NCBI RefSeq assembly: GCF_000513935.1
Contig: NZ_AZUY01000007.1
Coordinates: 79,807 to 143,806 of the forward strand
Direction: 5' to 3'
Origin: Mesorhizobium sp. WSM3626
GTDB taxonomy: Bacteria > Pseudomonadota > Alphaproteobacteria > Rhizobiales > Rhizobiaceae
Length of the DNA stretch: 64,000 nucleotides
The position numbers and the translations under genes are program-made. Shown here one piece after another: positions 17,887-26,129 of this stretch. Under the pieces are notes generated by a model. That model did not search any database and was not told the origin of the DNA. It saw nothing but the letters and a program-made list of their open reading frames with translations. Position 1 is the first letter of the stretch; every line of letters begins with the position of its first letter.

Positions 17887-19326
17887 ATGACAGCGTTACG
17901 AAAGAACCTCATCGATGGCGAATGGGTCGGCGATGCCGGGTCCCGCAACATCAACCCTTCGGATACCGGCGACGTCGTCGGCGAATATGCCTCGGCGGGC
18001 GTCGAACAGGCGGGCCAGGCGATAGCGGCGGCCAAGGCGGCGTTTCCGGCATGGTCCCGCTCCGGTCCGCTGGCCCGTCATGCGGTGCTGAAAAAGGCGG
18101 CTGACGAGATCATGGCGCGCAAGGACGAACTCGGCCGCAATCTTGCGCGTGAGGAAGGCAAGACGCTGGCCGAGGGCATTGGCGAGACCATTCGCGCCGC
18201 CCAGATATTCGATTTCTTTGCCGGCGAAACATTGCGCCTGTCGGGAGAGGTGGTGCCAAGCGTGCGGCCGGGCGTCGGCGTCGAGATCACGCGCGAAGCG
18301 GTCGGCGTGGTCGGCATCATCACGCCATGGAATTTCCCCATCGCTATCCCCGCCTGGAAGATCGCTCCGGCGCTGGCTCACGGCAACACCATCGTCTTCA
18401 AGCCGGCCGAACTCGTTCCCGAGAGCGCTTGGTCGATCGTCGACATCCTGCATCGCGCCGGCCTGCCCAAGGGCGTGCTGAACCTCGTCATGGGCAAGGG
18501 CTCGGTGGTCGGCCAGGCAATGCTCGACAGCCCCGACGTCAACGCCATCTCCTTCACCGGCTCGGTGGGAACCGGCAAGCGCGTCGCCGCGGCAAGTGTC
18601 GAGCACATGCGCAAGTTCCAGCTCGAAATGGGCGGCAAGAACCCGCTGGTCGTGCTCGACGATGCCGATCTCGCGGTCGCCGTCGATTGCGCGCTGAACG
18701 GCGCCTTCTTCTCGACCGGCCAGCGCTGCACGGCCTCGTCGCGTTTGATCGTCACCAACGGCATCCACGACCGTTTCGTCGACGCGCTCAAGGAGCGCAT
18801 GGAAAAGCTGGTGATCGGCGATGCGCTCGACGCGCAGACCCAGATCGGCCCGGTTGTCGACGCGACCCAGCTCAAGCAGGACGAGGACTATATCGCCATC
18901 GGTGTCCGGGAAGGCGCCACGCTCGCCTTCGGCGGCGAGCGGCTCGACCGCAAGACGCCGGGTTTCTATCTCAAGCCGGCGCTGCTGACCGAGGCCACCA
19001 ATGCCATGCGCAGTTCGCGCGAGGAGATTTTCGGCCCCGTCGCCAGCGTGATCCGCGTCCAGGACTATGACGAGGCGCTTGCCGTCGCCAACGACACGCC
19101 GTTCGGCCTGACCTCGGGCATCTGCACCACGAGCCTCAAGCACGCCACGCATTTCAAGCGCAACTCGGAAGCCGGCATGGTGATGGTCAACCTGCCGACG
19201 GCGGGTGTGGACTTCCATGTTCCCTTCGGCGGGCGCAAGGGCTCGAGCTTCGGCCCGCGCGAACAGGGTCGCTACGCCATGGAGTTCTATACCACGGTAA
19301 AGACCGCTTATACGTTCGCGGGATGA
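17887..19326 (+). CDS. NAD(P)-dependent aldehyde dehydrogenase
   Basis: A 479-residue aldehyde dehydrogenase with the general base Glu247 in LEMGGKNP, the nucleophile Cys281 in STGQRCTASSR, the TPWNFPIAIPAWKIAPAL cofactor segment and GSVGTGKRV. The sequence resembles 2-oxoglutarate semialdehyde (2,5-dioxopentanoate) dehydrogenases and related KGSADH-type enzymes that finish pentose or hydroxyproline breakdown, but the substrate cannot be fixed by eye. The ATG at 17887 gives MTALRKNLIDGEW; the longer upstream frame is not conserved in character. Followed closely by the DUF1349 gene. Confidence 0.92.
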   Translation: MTALRKNLIDGEWVGDAGSRNINPSDTGDVVGEYASAGVEQAGQAIAAAKAAFPAWSRSGPLARHAVLKKAADEIMARKDELGRNLAREEGKTLAEGIGETIRAAQIFDFFAGETLRLSGEVVPSVRPGVGVEITREAVGVVGIITPWNFPIAIPAWKIAPALAHGNTIVFKPAELVPESAWSIVDILHRAGLPKGVLNLVMGKGSVVGQAMLDSPDVNAISFTGSVGTGKRVAAASVEHMRKFQLEMGGKNPLVVLDDADLAVAVDCALNGAFFSTGQRCTASSRLIVTNGIHDRFVDALKERMEKLVIGDALDAQTQIGPVVDATQLKQDEDYIAIGVREGATLAFGGERLDRKTPGFYLKPALLTEATNAMRSSREEIFGPVASVIRVQDYDEALAVANDTPFGLTSGICTTSLKHATHFKRNSEAGMVMVNLPTAGVDFHVPFGGRKGSSFGPREQGRYAMEFYTTVKTAYTFAG

Positions 19327-19385
19327 GTTGGCGCGCCGGCTGACCGGCCGGCGAGCCGTCACCTCACCAGAAACCGGTGCAAGCG

Positions 19386-19961
19386 ATGACGTTGCAGGAC
19401 CTGACCTGGCTCAACCCGCCGCCGCATCACGCCATCGAAGGTGATGGCGTGCGTGTGCGCACCGGCAAGGAGACCGATTTCTGGCGCGAGACCTTCTATG
19501 GTTTCTGGCGCGACAACGGCCACTTCCTGTCTCGGCGGGTCGAGGGCGACTTCACCGCCGAGGTCACCGTCAAGGGCGACTACAAGGTGCTTTACGACCA
19601 GGCCGGGCTGATGGTCCGGCTGAGCGAAACACACTGGATCAAGGCCGGCATCGAATACACTGACGGCCTTGCCTATGTCTCCGTCGTTGTCACCAACGAC
19701 ACCTCGGACTGGTCGCTGGTGGCCATCGCCGCTGGCCCGGGCGGCGTCAGGATCCGCCTGACCCGCCACGGCGAAGCGATCCGTGTCCAGTATCTCGACG
19801 CTTCCGACGGTCATTGGAAGCCGGTGCGGCTCGCCTATTTCCCGATCTCGAAGATGGTCGATGTCGGCATGATGTGCTGTTCGCCGCAGCGTGAAGGTTT
19901 CGAGGTCACGTTCTCCGGATTTGCGGTCGGCCCACCGATTGCGCGGGACCTGCACGACTGA
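19386..19961 (+). CDS. DUF1349 domain protein
   Basis: A protein of about 191 residues covering one DUF1349 domain, a concanavalin-like beta-sandwich: TWLNPPPHHAIEGDGVRV, KTGKETDFWRETFYGFWRDNGH-type opening, DYKVLYDQAGLMVRLSETHWIKAGIEYTDG, and a C-terminal GMMCCSPQREGFEVTFSGF. Proteins of this kind are often near sugar metabolism genes and may bind carbohydrate; no catalytic role is established. Start at ATG 19386 or GTG 19377; neither has a clear ribosome binding site, so coupling with the aldehyde dehydrogenase 59 bases upstream is possible. Confidence 0.85.
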   Translation: MTLQDLTWLNPPPHHAIEGDGVRVRTGKETDFWRETFYGFWRDNGHFLSRRVEGDFTAEVTVKGDYKVLYDQAGLMVRLSETHWIKAGIEYTDGLAYVSVVVTNDTSDWSLVAIAAGPGGVRIRLTRHGEAIRVQYLDASDGHWKPVRLAYFPISKMVDVGMMCCSPQREGFEVTFSGFAVGPPIARDLHD

Positions 19962-20014
19962 CGCCCGCAAACTATCTGGAGCCTCTGCGCGAGGAGCTTC
20001 GGCGGGCCGCCGCC

Positions 20015-20251
20015 TCACCACGGGACGTGTAGGATTTCCAGCTTGGGCAGGCCGACCGGCCGGATGCCGAGGTCGTTGGCAAGGAGGCGCCACGAATCGA
20101 GCAGCATCCGGTCGCTCCTTTCGGCATTTTCGACGAGCTCCACACCAGGCAATCCGGCCAGCGCCCGCACGGTTGCCTCGGGGATCGTCGGATAGAGGCT
20201 GTCGGTCGCGGCTTCGGCGGGCAGTACGTTGGGAGTTCCATTAAGCGACAT
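20015..20251 (-). CDS. Hypothetical protein
   Basis: A 78-codon frame starting at ATG 20251 with AAGGTG upstream, encoding a soluble protein with a repeated Leu/Pro pattern (ALAGLPGVELVENAERSDRMLLDSWRLLANDLGI). It lies 54 bases downstream of the flavoprotein gene on the same strand and could be the last gene of that operon. No family was recognised, and chance is not excluded. Confidence 0.42.
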   Translation of the reverse strand: MSLNGTPNVLPAEAATDSLYPTIPEATVRALAGLPGVELVENAERSDRMLLDSWRLLANDLGIRPVGLPKLEILHVPW

Positions 20252-20305
20252 CGATCGGCACCTTGTGCCGAAAGACCGATCAGCTTGTCGCAGTGGTTCT
20301 TGGGG

Positions 20306-21835
20306 TTATCGCCTGGACCATGCCAGCCAGCGCGCCGCCAGCCGCCTGCGCAAGGAGGTGAACCGTGTCCGCCTGTAGGCATCGCCCGCCATCTTGATGC
20401 CTTGCGTCTGTGTCGGGAAAGGATGGATGACATCGGCCAACGCATGCAATCCCATGCCCGATCGGATGGCGAGGGTCACCGTGTTGATCATCTCGCCGGC
20501 ATGGCTGGCGACGACCGTCGCCCCCAGGATACGGTCGGATCCCTCCCTGACGTGGATCTTGACGAACCCTTCTTCCTCGCCGTCCATCACGGCACGGGCG
20601 ACGTCGTGCATCAGCACGGTGTAGGTCTTGACCGGAATGCCGTTGCCGCGCGCCTCCAGGGGGTAGAGACCGACATGGGCGATCTCCGGATCGGTATAGG
20701 TGCACCAGGGAACGACGAGTTCGCTGAGCTTTTCGCGGCCGCGAAACAAGGCATTGCGCACGACAATGCGCGCCGTTGCCTCGGCGGTGTGGGTGAACTT
20801 GTATTCGAGGCAGACGTCGCCCGCCGCGTAGATGTGCGGGTTGCTGGTTCGCAGATAGTCATCCACCTCGATGCCGCTGGCGTCATACGCCACGCCAGCC
20901 TCTTCGAGGTCGAGACCCGCGATATTGGGTGAACGGCCGACGCCGGTGATGATCTCGTCCACCGAAATCGTCGTCGTGTCGCCATCCCGCATCAGGTCGG
21001 CGAACTTGTTTGCCCCTTCCCTGCGCACCGCCACCACTTCGGTGTTCAGGCACACCTCCACCCCCTCGCGCGCCAGCGCATCCGAAAGGATCTGCGCGGC
21101 GTCGCGTTCCTCGCCGGGCAGGAACATCGGATCGCTCTGCGCCAGGATGACTTTCGCGCCGAGCAGGCAGAAGGCCTGCGCCGTCTCGCAGCCAAGCGGC
21201 CCACCGCCGATGACGAGGAGCCGCGGCGGGCATTGCGTAAGGTCGAACATCGTCTCGTTGCTGAGATAACCAGCTTCGACCAGTCCCGGAATGGCAGGGA
21301 AGGCCGGATGCGCGCCTGTCGCAATCAGCGCCTTCTTGAAATGCAGCGTGCTGTCCGCGACCGTGACCGTATCGCGTCCGGCAAATCGCGCCTCGCCGAA
21401 ATACAGATCGATTCCTTCCGAAACCAGGCTCGCCGCGGAATCGGCACGGCTGATCCGCTGCCGGATCTGCCGCATCCGTGTCATTGCCCGTTGAAAATCG
21501 ACACGAAGATGGTCCGGCGGGTCGCCGCCAAAACTCTCGGCATCGCGCATGTCGGCATAAAGCCTGGCCGTGCGGATGATCGACTTCGACGGAATGCTAC
21601 CGGCATTGACGCAGGCGCCGCCGATCAGCCCACGCTCGATCAGCGCGACCTTCGCTCCAAGGCTCGCCGCGTCACGCGCGGCGGTCAACCCTGCCGGCCC
21701 GGCGCCGATGACGACGAGATTATAGGGGCCGTTCGGGATCGGGTTCTTCCAGTGCGGGGGATGCGCGCCCCTGATCAGTTCGACGTCGTTGCGGTCGACG
21801 GGGAAGGCGGCGGCTCTCGTCGGTTCACCTGACAT
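20306..21835 (-). CDS. Mercuric reductase/lipoamide dehydrogenase-like flavoprotein lacking the second redox Cys
   Basis: A 509-residue class I pyridine nucleotide-disulfide oxidoreductase by overall build: FAD motif VVIGAGPAGLTAARDAASLGAKVALIER, NAD motif LLVIGGGPLGCETAQAFCLLGAKV, second FAD motif IYAAGDVCLEYKFTHTAEATARI, and a dimerisation domain with HPFPTQTQG. The active-site loop reads GGACVNAGSIPSK: Cys75 is present, but the partner Cys at position 80 is Ser, so the CxxxxC disulfide cannot form. The His-Glu pair of the C-terminus is also altered (Gln in place of Glu). Probably not a disulfide reductase; a soluble transhydrogenase-like or other electron transfer role is possible. It overlaps the start of its operon partner by 11 bases. 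Confidence 0.87.
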   Translation of the reverse strand: MSGEPTRAAAFPVDRNDVELIRGAHPPHWKNPIPNGPYNLVVIGAGPAGLTAARDAASLGAKVALIERGLIGGACVNAGSIPSKSIIRTARLYADMRDAESFGGDPPDHLRVDFQRAMTRMRQIRQRISRADSAASLVSEGIDLYFGEARFAGRDTVTVADSTLHFKKALIATGAHPAFPAIPGLVEAGYLSNETMFDLTQCPPRLLVIGGGPLGCETAQAFCLLGAKVILAQSDPMFLPGEERDAAQILSDALAREGVEVCLNTEVVAVRREGANKFADLMRDGDTTTISVDEIITGVGRSPNIAGLDLEEAGVAYDASGIEVDDYLRTSNPHIYAAGDVCLEYKFTHTAEATARIVVRNALFRGREKLSELVVPWCTYTDPEIAHVGLYPLEARGNGIPVKTYTVLMHDVARAVMDGEEEGFVKIHVREGSDRILGATVVASHAGEMINTVTLAIRSGMGLHALADVIHPFPTQTQGIKMAGDAYRRTRFTSLRRRLAARWLAWSRR

Positions 21836-23243
21836 CGCGCCCCCCGGTTGCCGGCCGCGACAGCCACCCGCCGGTGAAGCCGGCCTTGCCCAAGCCGCGA
21901 CGGATATGGGGATTGGAGCGCATGAGCTCCCAGATCAGGCCGGAACGGTGGTTTTCGATCATCATCACCGCAATACCCTGGTCCAGTCCGAAATGGCCTT
22001 CCGACACCCAGCCATTGCGGCCGAATTTTCGTCGGTTGGCCAATGTCGGGTTGAAACCGCTCGGCAGCCGGAAATTGTCGATCACGTCCGGGTAACGATC
22101 GACGAGGTGGCGTAGCGCCGCCAGGCAGATATCCGGCGCGAAAGGCAGCGACGCCGGATAGGACCATGGCGCGATCGTGCCGTCATCCGGACCGAAAGGC
22201 GCGCCGCGCGCCGCATAACCGGAAAACCGGTGGCGCCGTCGCTCCACGCTGGCGCGGAAGCCGCCTGGTCCGTCGCCTGCCGAAAGGCCCCACAGGTTCT
22301 CGCCATAGCCGTCAAAGCCGTAAGGATTGTGCCGGGCGTAATCGCGGTGAAGGTGTGTCGAGCGGCGGCTGTTTTCGAAATAGTCCGAATTCTTCTCGCG
22401 CATGAAAGCGTCGCGGATGCCGGCGAAATCGATCCAGGCATGTGAGAATTGGTGCATGAACAGCGGCCCGCCATAGAGCACGTCGTGGCCGTAGATGTTT
22501 TCCCATTGATAGGTCGCCGTCCAGGCCTCGTAGCTGCCGTCGGAACTCGGGCGGTCCGGTGAGGCCATGGACAGCACATAGAGGATCGTCGCCTCGTTGT
22601 AGCCTTCCCAGCCATAGTGCAGAAAGCCGCTCCTGGCCTTCCAGCCCTGGCGGAGCGTCGGGCTGCTGCCTTGCGCCCATCGCCAGTCGACGCGCCTGTA
22701 GAGCGCCTCGGCCAGTTGGCGGATTTCGGCCTCATCGTCATTGTCCCCGGAAAAATAGGCGCCCGCCACCAGCATGCCGGCGATCAGCAAGGCGGTGTCG
22801 ACCATCGACAGCTCGCAGCGCCAGACGCGCAAACCAGTCCGCATGTCGAGGAAGTGGTAGTAAAAACCCTTGTGGCCGGTGACGTCCTGGCCGCTGCCTT
22901 GCGTGCTGGTCTGGAAGAAGCGTAGCGCCGCAAGGGTCAGCCTGGCAGCCGCGTCGCGCGCTATCCAGCCACGTTCGACGCCGATCGGATAGCAGGACAG
23001 GGCGAAACCGACGACGGCGATGCTGCACGGTGAATTGGGCCGCGACGTGTCGGCGACCAGCCCGTTGTCGGGATTCACATTCTCCAGGAAATAGCCGAAG
23101 GCGGCGCGTTGATAGCGGTCCAGAAGCTCGTCATCGGCCAGCGCGGCGGGATCTGCTCTAAGCAAACGATGCAAACTCCAACATGATGATCGCGGCTCCC
23201 GTTGATCGCACGCCACCGGCACGGTGGCCGGGGGGCCTCGCAC
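21825..23243 (-). CDS. Glucoamylase-family protein (PF10091), GH144-like beta-1,2-glucanase candidate
   Basis: Up to 472 residues with the alpha/alpha-barrel pattern of the glycoamylase family: RYQRAAFGYFLENVNPDNGLVADTSRPNSPCSIAVVGFALSCYPIGV, TSTQGSGQDVTGHKGFYYHFLDM, GWEGYNEATILYVLSMASP, GGPLFMHQFSHAWIDF, ENLWGLSAGDGP and GFNPTLANRRKFGRNGWVSEGHFGLDQG. Characterised relatives include endo-beta-1,2-glucanases (GH144), and the same domain is found in cyclic beta-1,2-glucan synthases of rhizobia. The start is unclear: the longest frame begins at a GTG at 23243, and TTG codons near 23165-23175 follow a GGAG. No signal peptide is visible, so a cytosolic enzyme is likely. Confidence 0.83.
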   Translation of the reverse strand: MRGPPATVPVACDQREPRSSCWSLHRLLRADPAALADDELLDRYQRAAFGYFLENVNPDNGLVADTSRPNSPCSIAVVGFALSCYPIGVERGWIARDAAARLTLAALRFFQTSTQGSGQDVTGHKGFYYHFLDMRTGLRVWRCELSMVDTALLIAGMLVAGAYFSGDNDDEAEIRQLAEALYRRVDWRWAQGSSPTLRQGWKARSGFLHYGWEGYNEATILYVLSMASPDRPSSDGSYEAWTATYQWENIYGHDVLYGGPLFMHQFSHAWIDFAGIRDAFMREKNSDYFENSRRSTHLHRDYARHNPYGFDGYGENLWGLSAGDGPGGFRASVERRRHRFSGYAARGAPFGPDDGTIAPWSYPASLPFAPDICLAALRHLVDRYPDVIDNFRLPSGFNPTLANRRKFGRNGWVSEGHFGLDQGIAVMMIENHRSGLIWELMRSNPHIRRGLGKAGFTGGWLSRPATGGRDVR

Positions 23244-23394
23244 CTGCCGGGCTCTCTCGTCGTGTCATGGCATTTCCCTGTTATGGCACGTTCATTGAGA
23301 CGTCAGCTACCATAAGCCTGTCCAGCTCCAATCGTTGCTTCGTCACGCGGAGTTGTAGTTGGCTCGCGCCAACTCGGAACTGCCTCGATACGGC

Positions 23395-24147
23395 TCAATA
23401 AGTGGCGCGGCCGCCCGAAACGTCAAACACGGCGGCCGTGGTGAACGAGCATTCCTCCGAGGCGATCCATGAGATCAGCGCCGCCACCTCCTCGACCTCG
23501 CCGAAGCGAGCCATCGGTATCTTGGACAGCATGAAGTCGATGTGCTCCTGGCTCATCTGCTTGAAGATCGCTGTGCGTACGGCGGCCGGCGTCACGCAAT
23601 TGACCGTCACCTTGGTCTTGGCGAGCTCCTTGCCGAGCGACTTGGTCAGGCCGATCACCGCCGCCTTCGACGTGCTGTAGGCGGAAGCGTTGGGATTGCC
23701 TTCCTTGCCGGCGATCGAGGCAATGTTGACGATGCGGCCATAGTTGCGCTCAAGCATGTGCGGCACCAACGCCTTGTTGCAGTAGAAGACGCCGTTGAGG
23801 TTGATGTCGATGACCCTTTGCCAGTCCTCGGCCGAATAGGACCAGGTCGTCATGTTCGGCCCGGTGATGGCGGCGCTGGTGACCAGTATGTCGACGCCGC
23901 CGAGGGCTTCGATAGTCGATTGTGCGGCGGCCTCCACACTTGCCGCATCCGCAACGTCCATCATCACCCCATGCAGGCCGGGAATAACGGCTTTCGCCTG
24001 TTCGATCTGTGCTGGATCGCGATCCCAGACACTGACGCGCCCGCCTTCGTCGACGATCCTCTGCGCGACCGCCAGGCCGATGCCCGAGGCGCCGCCGGTA
24101 ATCACCGCCGCGCGGCCGGCGAAGCGTCCCGCGAAATTCATCGGCAT
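23395..24147 (-). CDS. Short-chain dehydrogenase/reductase (FabG-like)
   Basis: A 250-residue classical SDR with VITGGASGIGLAVAQ, an Asp in VWDRD that favours NAD, VTSAAITGPN, the Ser in VNIASIAGKEGN, and YSTSK. The ATG at 24147 follows GGGAGGGGA, a strong ribosome binding site. A 825-codon frame that includes it is mostly antisense to the polymerase gene and is not real beyond this start. The substrate may be a sugar or 3-oxoacyl compound. It is divergent from the exopolysaccharide polymerase gene. Confidence 0.9.
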   Translation of the reverse strand: MPMNFAGRFAGRAAVITGGASGIGLAVAQRIVDEGGRVSVWDRDPAQIEQAKAVIPGLHGVMMDVADAASVEAAAQSTIEALGGVDILVTSAAITGPNMTTWSYSAEDWQRVIDINLNGVFYCNKALVPHMLERNYGRIVNIASIAGKEGNPNASAYSTSKAAVIGLTKSLGKELAKTKVTVNCVTPAAVRTAIFKQMSQEHIDFMLSKIPMARFGEVEEVAALISWIASEECSFTTAAVFDVSGGRATY

Positions 24148-24468
24148 GTGATCCCCTCCCTGTCTATCCTGGCTGAAAGCCGATCTATGTGATGGCCTCC
24201 ATTCGAGACTGTGAGGGTACCGCCAGCCGAGTTCAAGTCGGTATGCGGTCGGATCGTCTGGGCCAACACCGGCCGGACTATGGGGTGTGATCTCTCGGCG
24301 ATCGCCGCGCTGTAAGACAAGGTGACCGGATTTGCCATTGAGCATGGGGTGCGATAGGTTATATTGCACTGCACAATGGAGACGCCGTTTCTTGCACGCC
24401 CTTGTTTGCGGATATGCCGGCTGGTTTGCGACCTGCCGGTCCCGGGTCGTGTCGACGGGACCCTTTAG
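24148..24468. other. Divergent intergenic region with a TTGCNNTGCANCA element
   Basis: The 321 bases between the SDR and the polymerase gene contain no convincing gene. At 24364-24376 is TTGCACTGCACAA, 92 bases before the polymerase ATG, one of nine copies of an element shared with other exopolysaccharide promoters in the window. No clear -10/-35 pair was assigned. Confidence 0.5.
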
Positions 24469-25767
24469 ATGAAAATTCCCAAATCCCTGATCGTCGATCC
24501 CGAGAAGAATTCGGTCTATGGCAGCTTTGCCGTTGCCGTCTCGATCTGGGCGTTCTCCTATTCCGTCATTTTCGGTCAGGTGCTGATCCTGGCCTATTAT
24601 GCCGTCTGGCTTCCGCTCATCCTGGTCGACCACCGCCGGTTCCTGCGGCAACTGTCCAGTGCCTGGCTGCCGCTGCTCTTCGTGGCCTATGTCTGCTTCT
24701 CCGTGTTCTGGTCGCAGGCGCCCGGCGTCACCGCCAGAACGGCGGTCCAGTACTTTTCGCATATCGCCTGCGCCTATGTCGCGGCGCGCACCGTCAGCGT
24801 GCGCACCCTGACGATAGGCGCCCTGGTCGGCATATTCTTCGTCCTGATCTACTCTCTGAAGGTCGGTGGCTATTCCGAGGACGTGCTCGACGGCACCTAT
24901 AATTTCGTCGGCGCCTTCGCCTCCAAGAACCAGATCGGTTTTGTCGGCTCGCTCGGCATCTATTTCTCCGTCGTGTTCCTTGCTTTTCTGCGGCGTGGCC
25001 GGCTGAGCTTCATGCTGACCGTGCCAGTCGTGCTTTTGTCGGCCTATGTGCTGGTCGTCTCGCATTCCGCCACCTCGATGGCCTCGATACCGGCCGTCCT
25101 GGCGCTTATTGCGCTTCTTGCGATGAGCAAGCTTTTGTCGCGGCGTTATCGCCGGGTGATCTTCCTGATCGGCGCCGGCATGATCGTCGTGGTGGCTATT
25201 GTCGCCCTCAATCTCGGGCTCATGGATTTCGTGCTTGGCATCTTCGGCAAGGATTCGACGCTCACAGGGCGGACCTATCTGTGGGAGCAGGGCTGGGACG
25301 CCGCGCAGCGCTCGCCGATTCTCGGCGTCGGCTATGCCGCCTATTGGGTGCAGGGTTTTGCCGAGCCCGAGCGGCTTTGGAACGAATTCTACATCGCCAG
25401 CCGTACCGGCTTCCACTTCCACAACACCTATGTCGAGGCCCTTGTCGAACTCGGCTTCACCGGGGCGGTGCTGATATCGCTGATCTTGCTGCGCACGCTC
25501 TATGGCCACGTCGCAGCGGTGATCTTCAAGAGGTGGCAAGCCGAATCGGTGGTTCTCTTCGGCGTGATGGTATTGCTGCTCATCCGTTCCTTCGTCGAGG
25601 TCGAGACCCTCAACCCTTACATCATGGGCTCCTTCCTGATGTATTTCAGCTACTTCAAGCTGGCGCGGCTGCCTGTTACCCGCACGCGATGGTCCCCGGC
25701 CATCGAGCCGGCGAATGCCAAGGGCGGAGAGGCAACCTGGCCTCACCGTCCCGCGGCGGCCGAGTAA
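24469..25767 (+). CDS. O-antigen ligase/Wzy-type polymerase, ExoQ-like
   Basis: A 432-residue inner-membrane protein with about ten to eleven transmembrane helices and the periplasmic loop motifs of the Wzy/WaaL family: DGTYNFVGAFASKNQIGF, SHSATSMASIPAVLA, DSTLTGRTYLWEQGWDAAQRSPILGVGYAAYW and HFHNTYVEALVELGF. It would join lipid-linked repeat units into exopolysaccharide in the periplasm. In Sinorhizobium exoY-exoF-exoQ form one operon; here exoF and exoY are on the opposite strand and converge on this gene, so it appears inverted or replaced. The start ATG is 92 bases after a TTGCNNTGCANCA element. Confidence 0.88.
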   Translation: MKIPKSLIVDPEKNSVYGSFAVAVSIWAFSYSVIFGQVLILAYYAVWLPLILVDHRRFLRQLSSAWLPLLFVAYVCFSVFWSQAPGVTARTAVQYFSHIACAYVAARTVSVRTLTIGALVGIFFVLIYSLKVGGYSEDVLDGTYNFVGAFASKNQIGFVGSLGIYFSVVFLAFLRRGRLSFMLTVPVVLLSAYVLVVSHSATSMASIPAVLALIALLAMSKLLSRRYRRVIFLIGAGMIVVVAIVALNLGLMDFVLGIFGKDSTLTGRTYLWEQGWDAAQRSPILGVGYAAYWVQGFAEPERLWNEFYIASRTGFHFHNTYVEALVELGFTGAVLISLILLRTLYGHVAAVIFKRWQAESVVLFGVMVLLLIRSFVEVETLNPYIMGSFLMYFSYFKLARLPVTRTRWSPAIEPANAKGGEATWPHRPAAAE

Positions 25768-25786
25768 CGATGAGGGTCCGCTAGAG

Positions 25787-25980
25787 CCGTTCCAGGAAAA
25801 GTGCGTAGCGGCTTTCCGTCCGGCGCTAATGCATGTCGCGCAAAAGTGACCTCGGTTTTGCGACAACGGCATGCATCAAGCAACAGCCTAAAGCGCGTCG
25901 CATGAATCCGTTTCGACGCGACGCGCTTTAGGTAAAGCTGGAGCGGGTCAGAGCCATTCCAGGAAAAGAACGTGAGACAG
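25787..25980. repeat. Cluster of dispersed palindromic repeats
   Basis: The 362-base convergent gap between the polymerase gene and exoF is filled with palindromes and no gene. Two partial copies of a TTCCAGGAAAAG element (near 25793 and 25966) flank two long hairpins: 25829-25876, with ATGCAT ends and a TGTCGCGCAAAA/TTTTGCGACA stem, and 25887-25932, with perfect 15-bp arms CCTAAAGCGCGTCGC and GCGACGCGCTTTAGG. Related pieces occur at 5602, 8228 and 40897. This is a nest of small rhizobial repetitive elements and may also act as a terminator for both genes. Confidence 0.82.
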
Positions 25981-26129
25981 TTCTCCACCCGGTGTCGCGT
26001 CAACAGCCGTTCTGGTTTCCCGATGTGGGAAATCCTGCCAGCAAAAACCTCCGCCCGGCAGGCCAGGCGGAGGTTCAAAGTCTTTGCGTTATGGATCGAA
26101 CGCGACGGGCCGCGCGAACTTCCGCTTTC

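Noticed and set aside
17896-19362. 488-codon minus-strand frame opposite the aldehyde dehydrogenase
   Set aside because: Shadow frame in high-GC DNA; the plus-strand gene has all catalytic residues and a proper start.
24148-25872. N-terminal extension of the SDR frame to 825 codons
   Set aside because: The extra part is antisense to the exopolysaccharide polymerase gene; the SDR has its own strong ribosome binding site at 24147.
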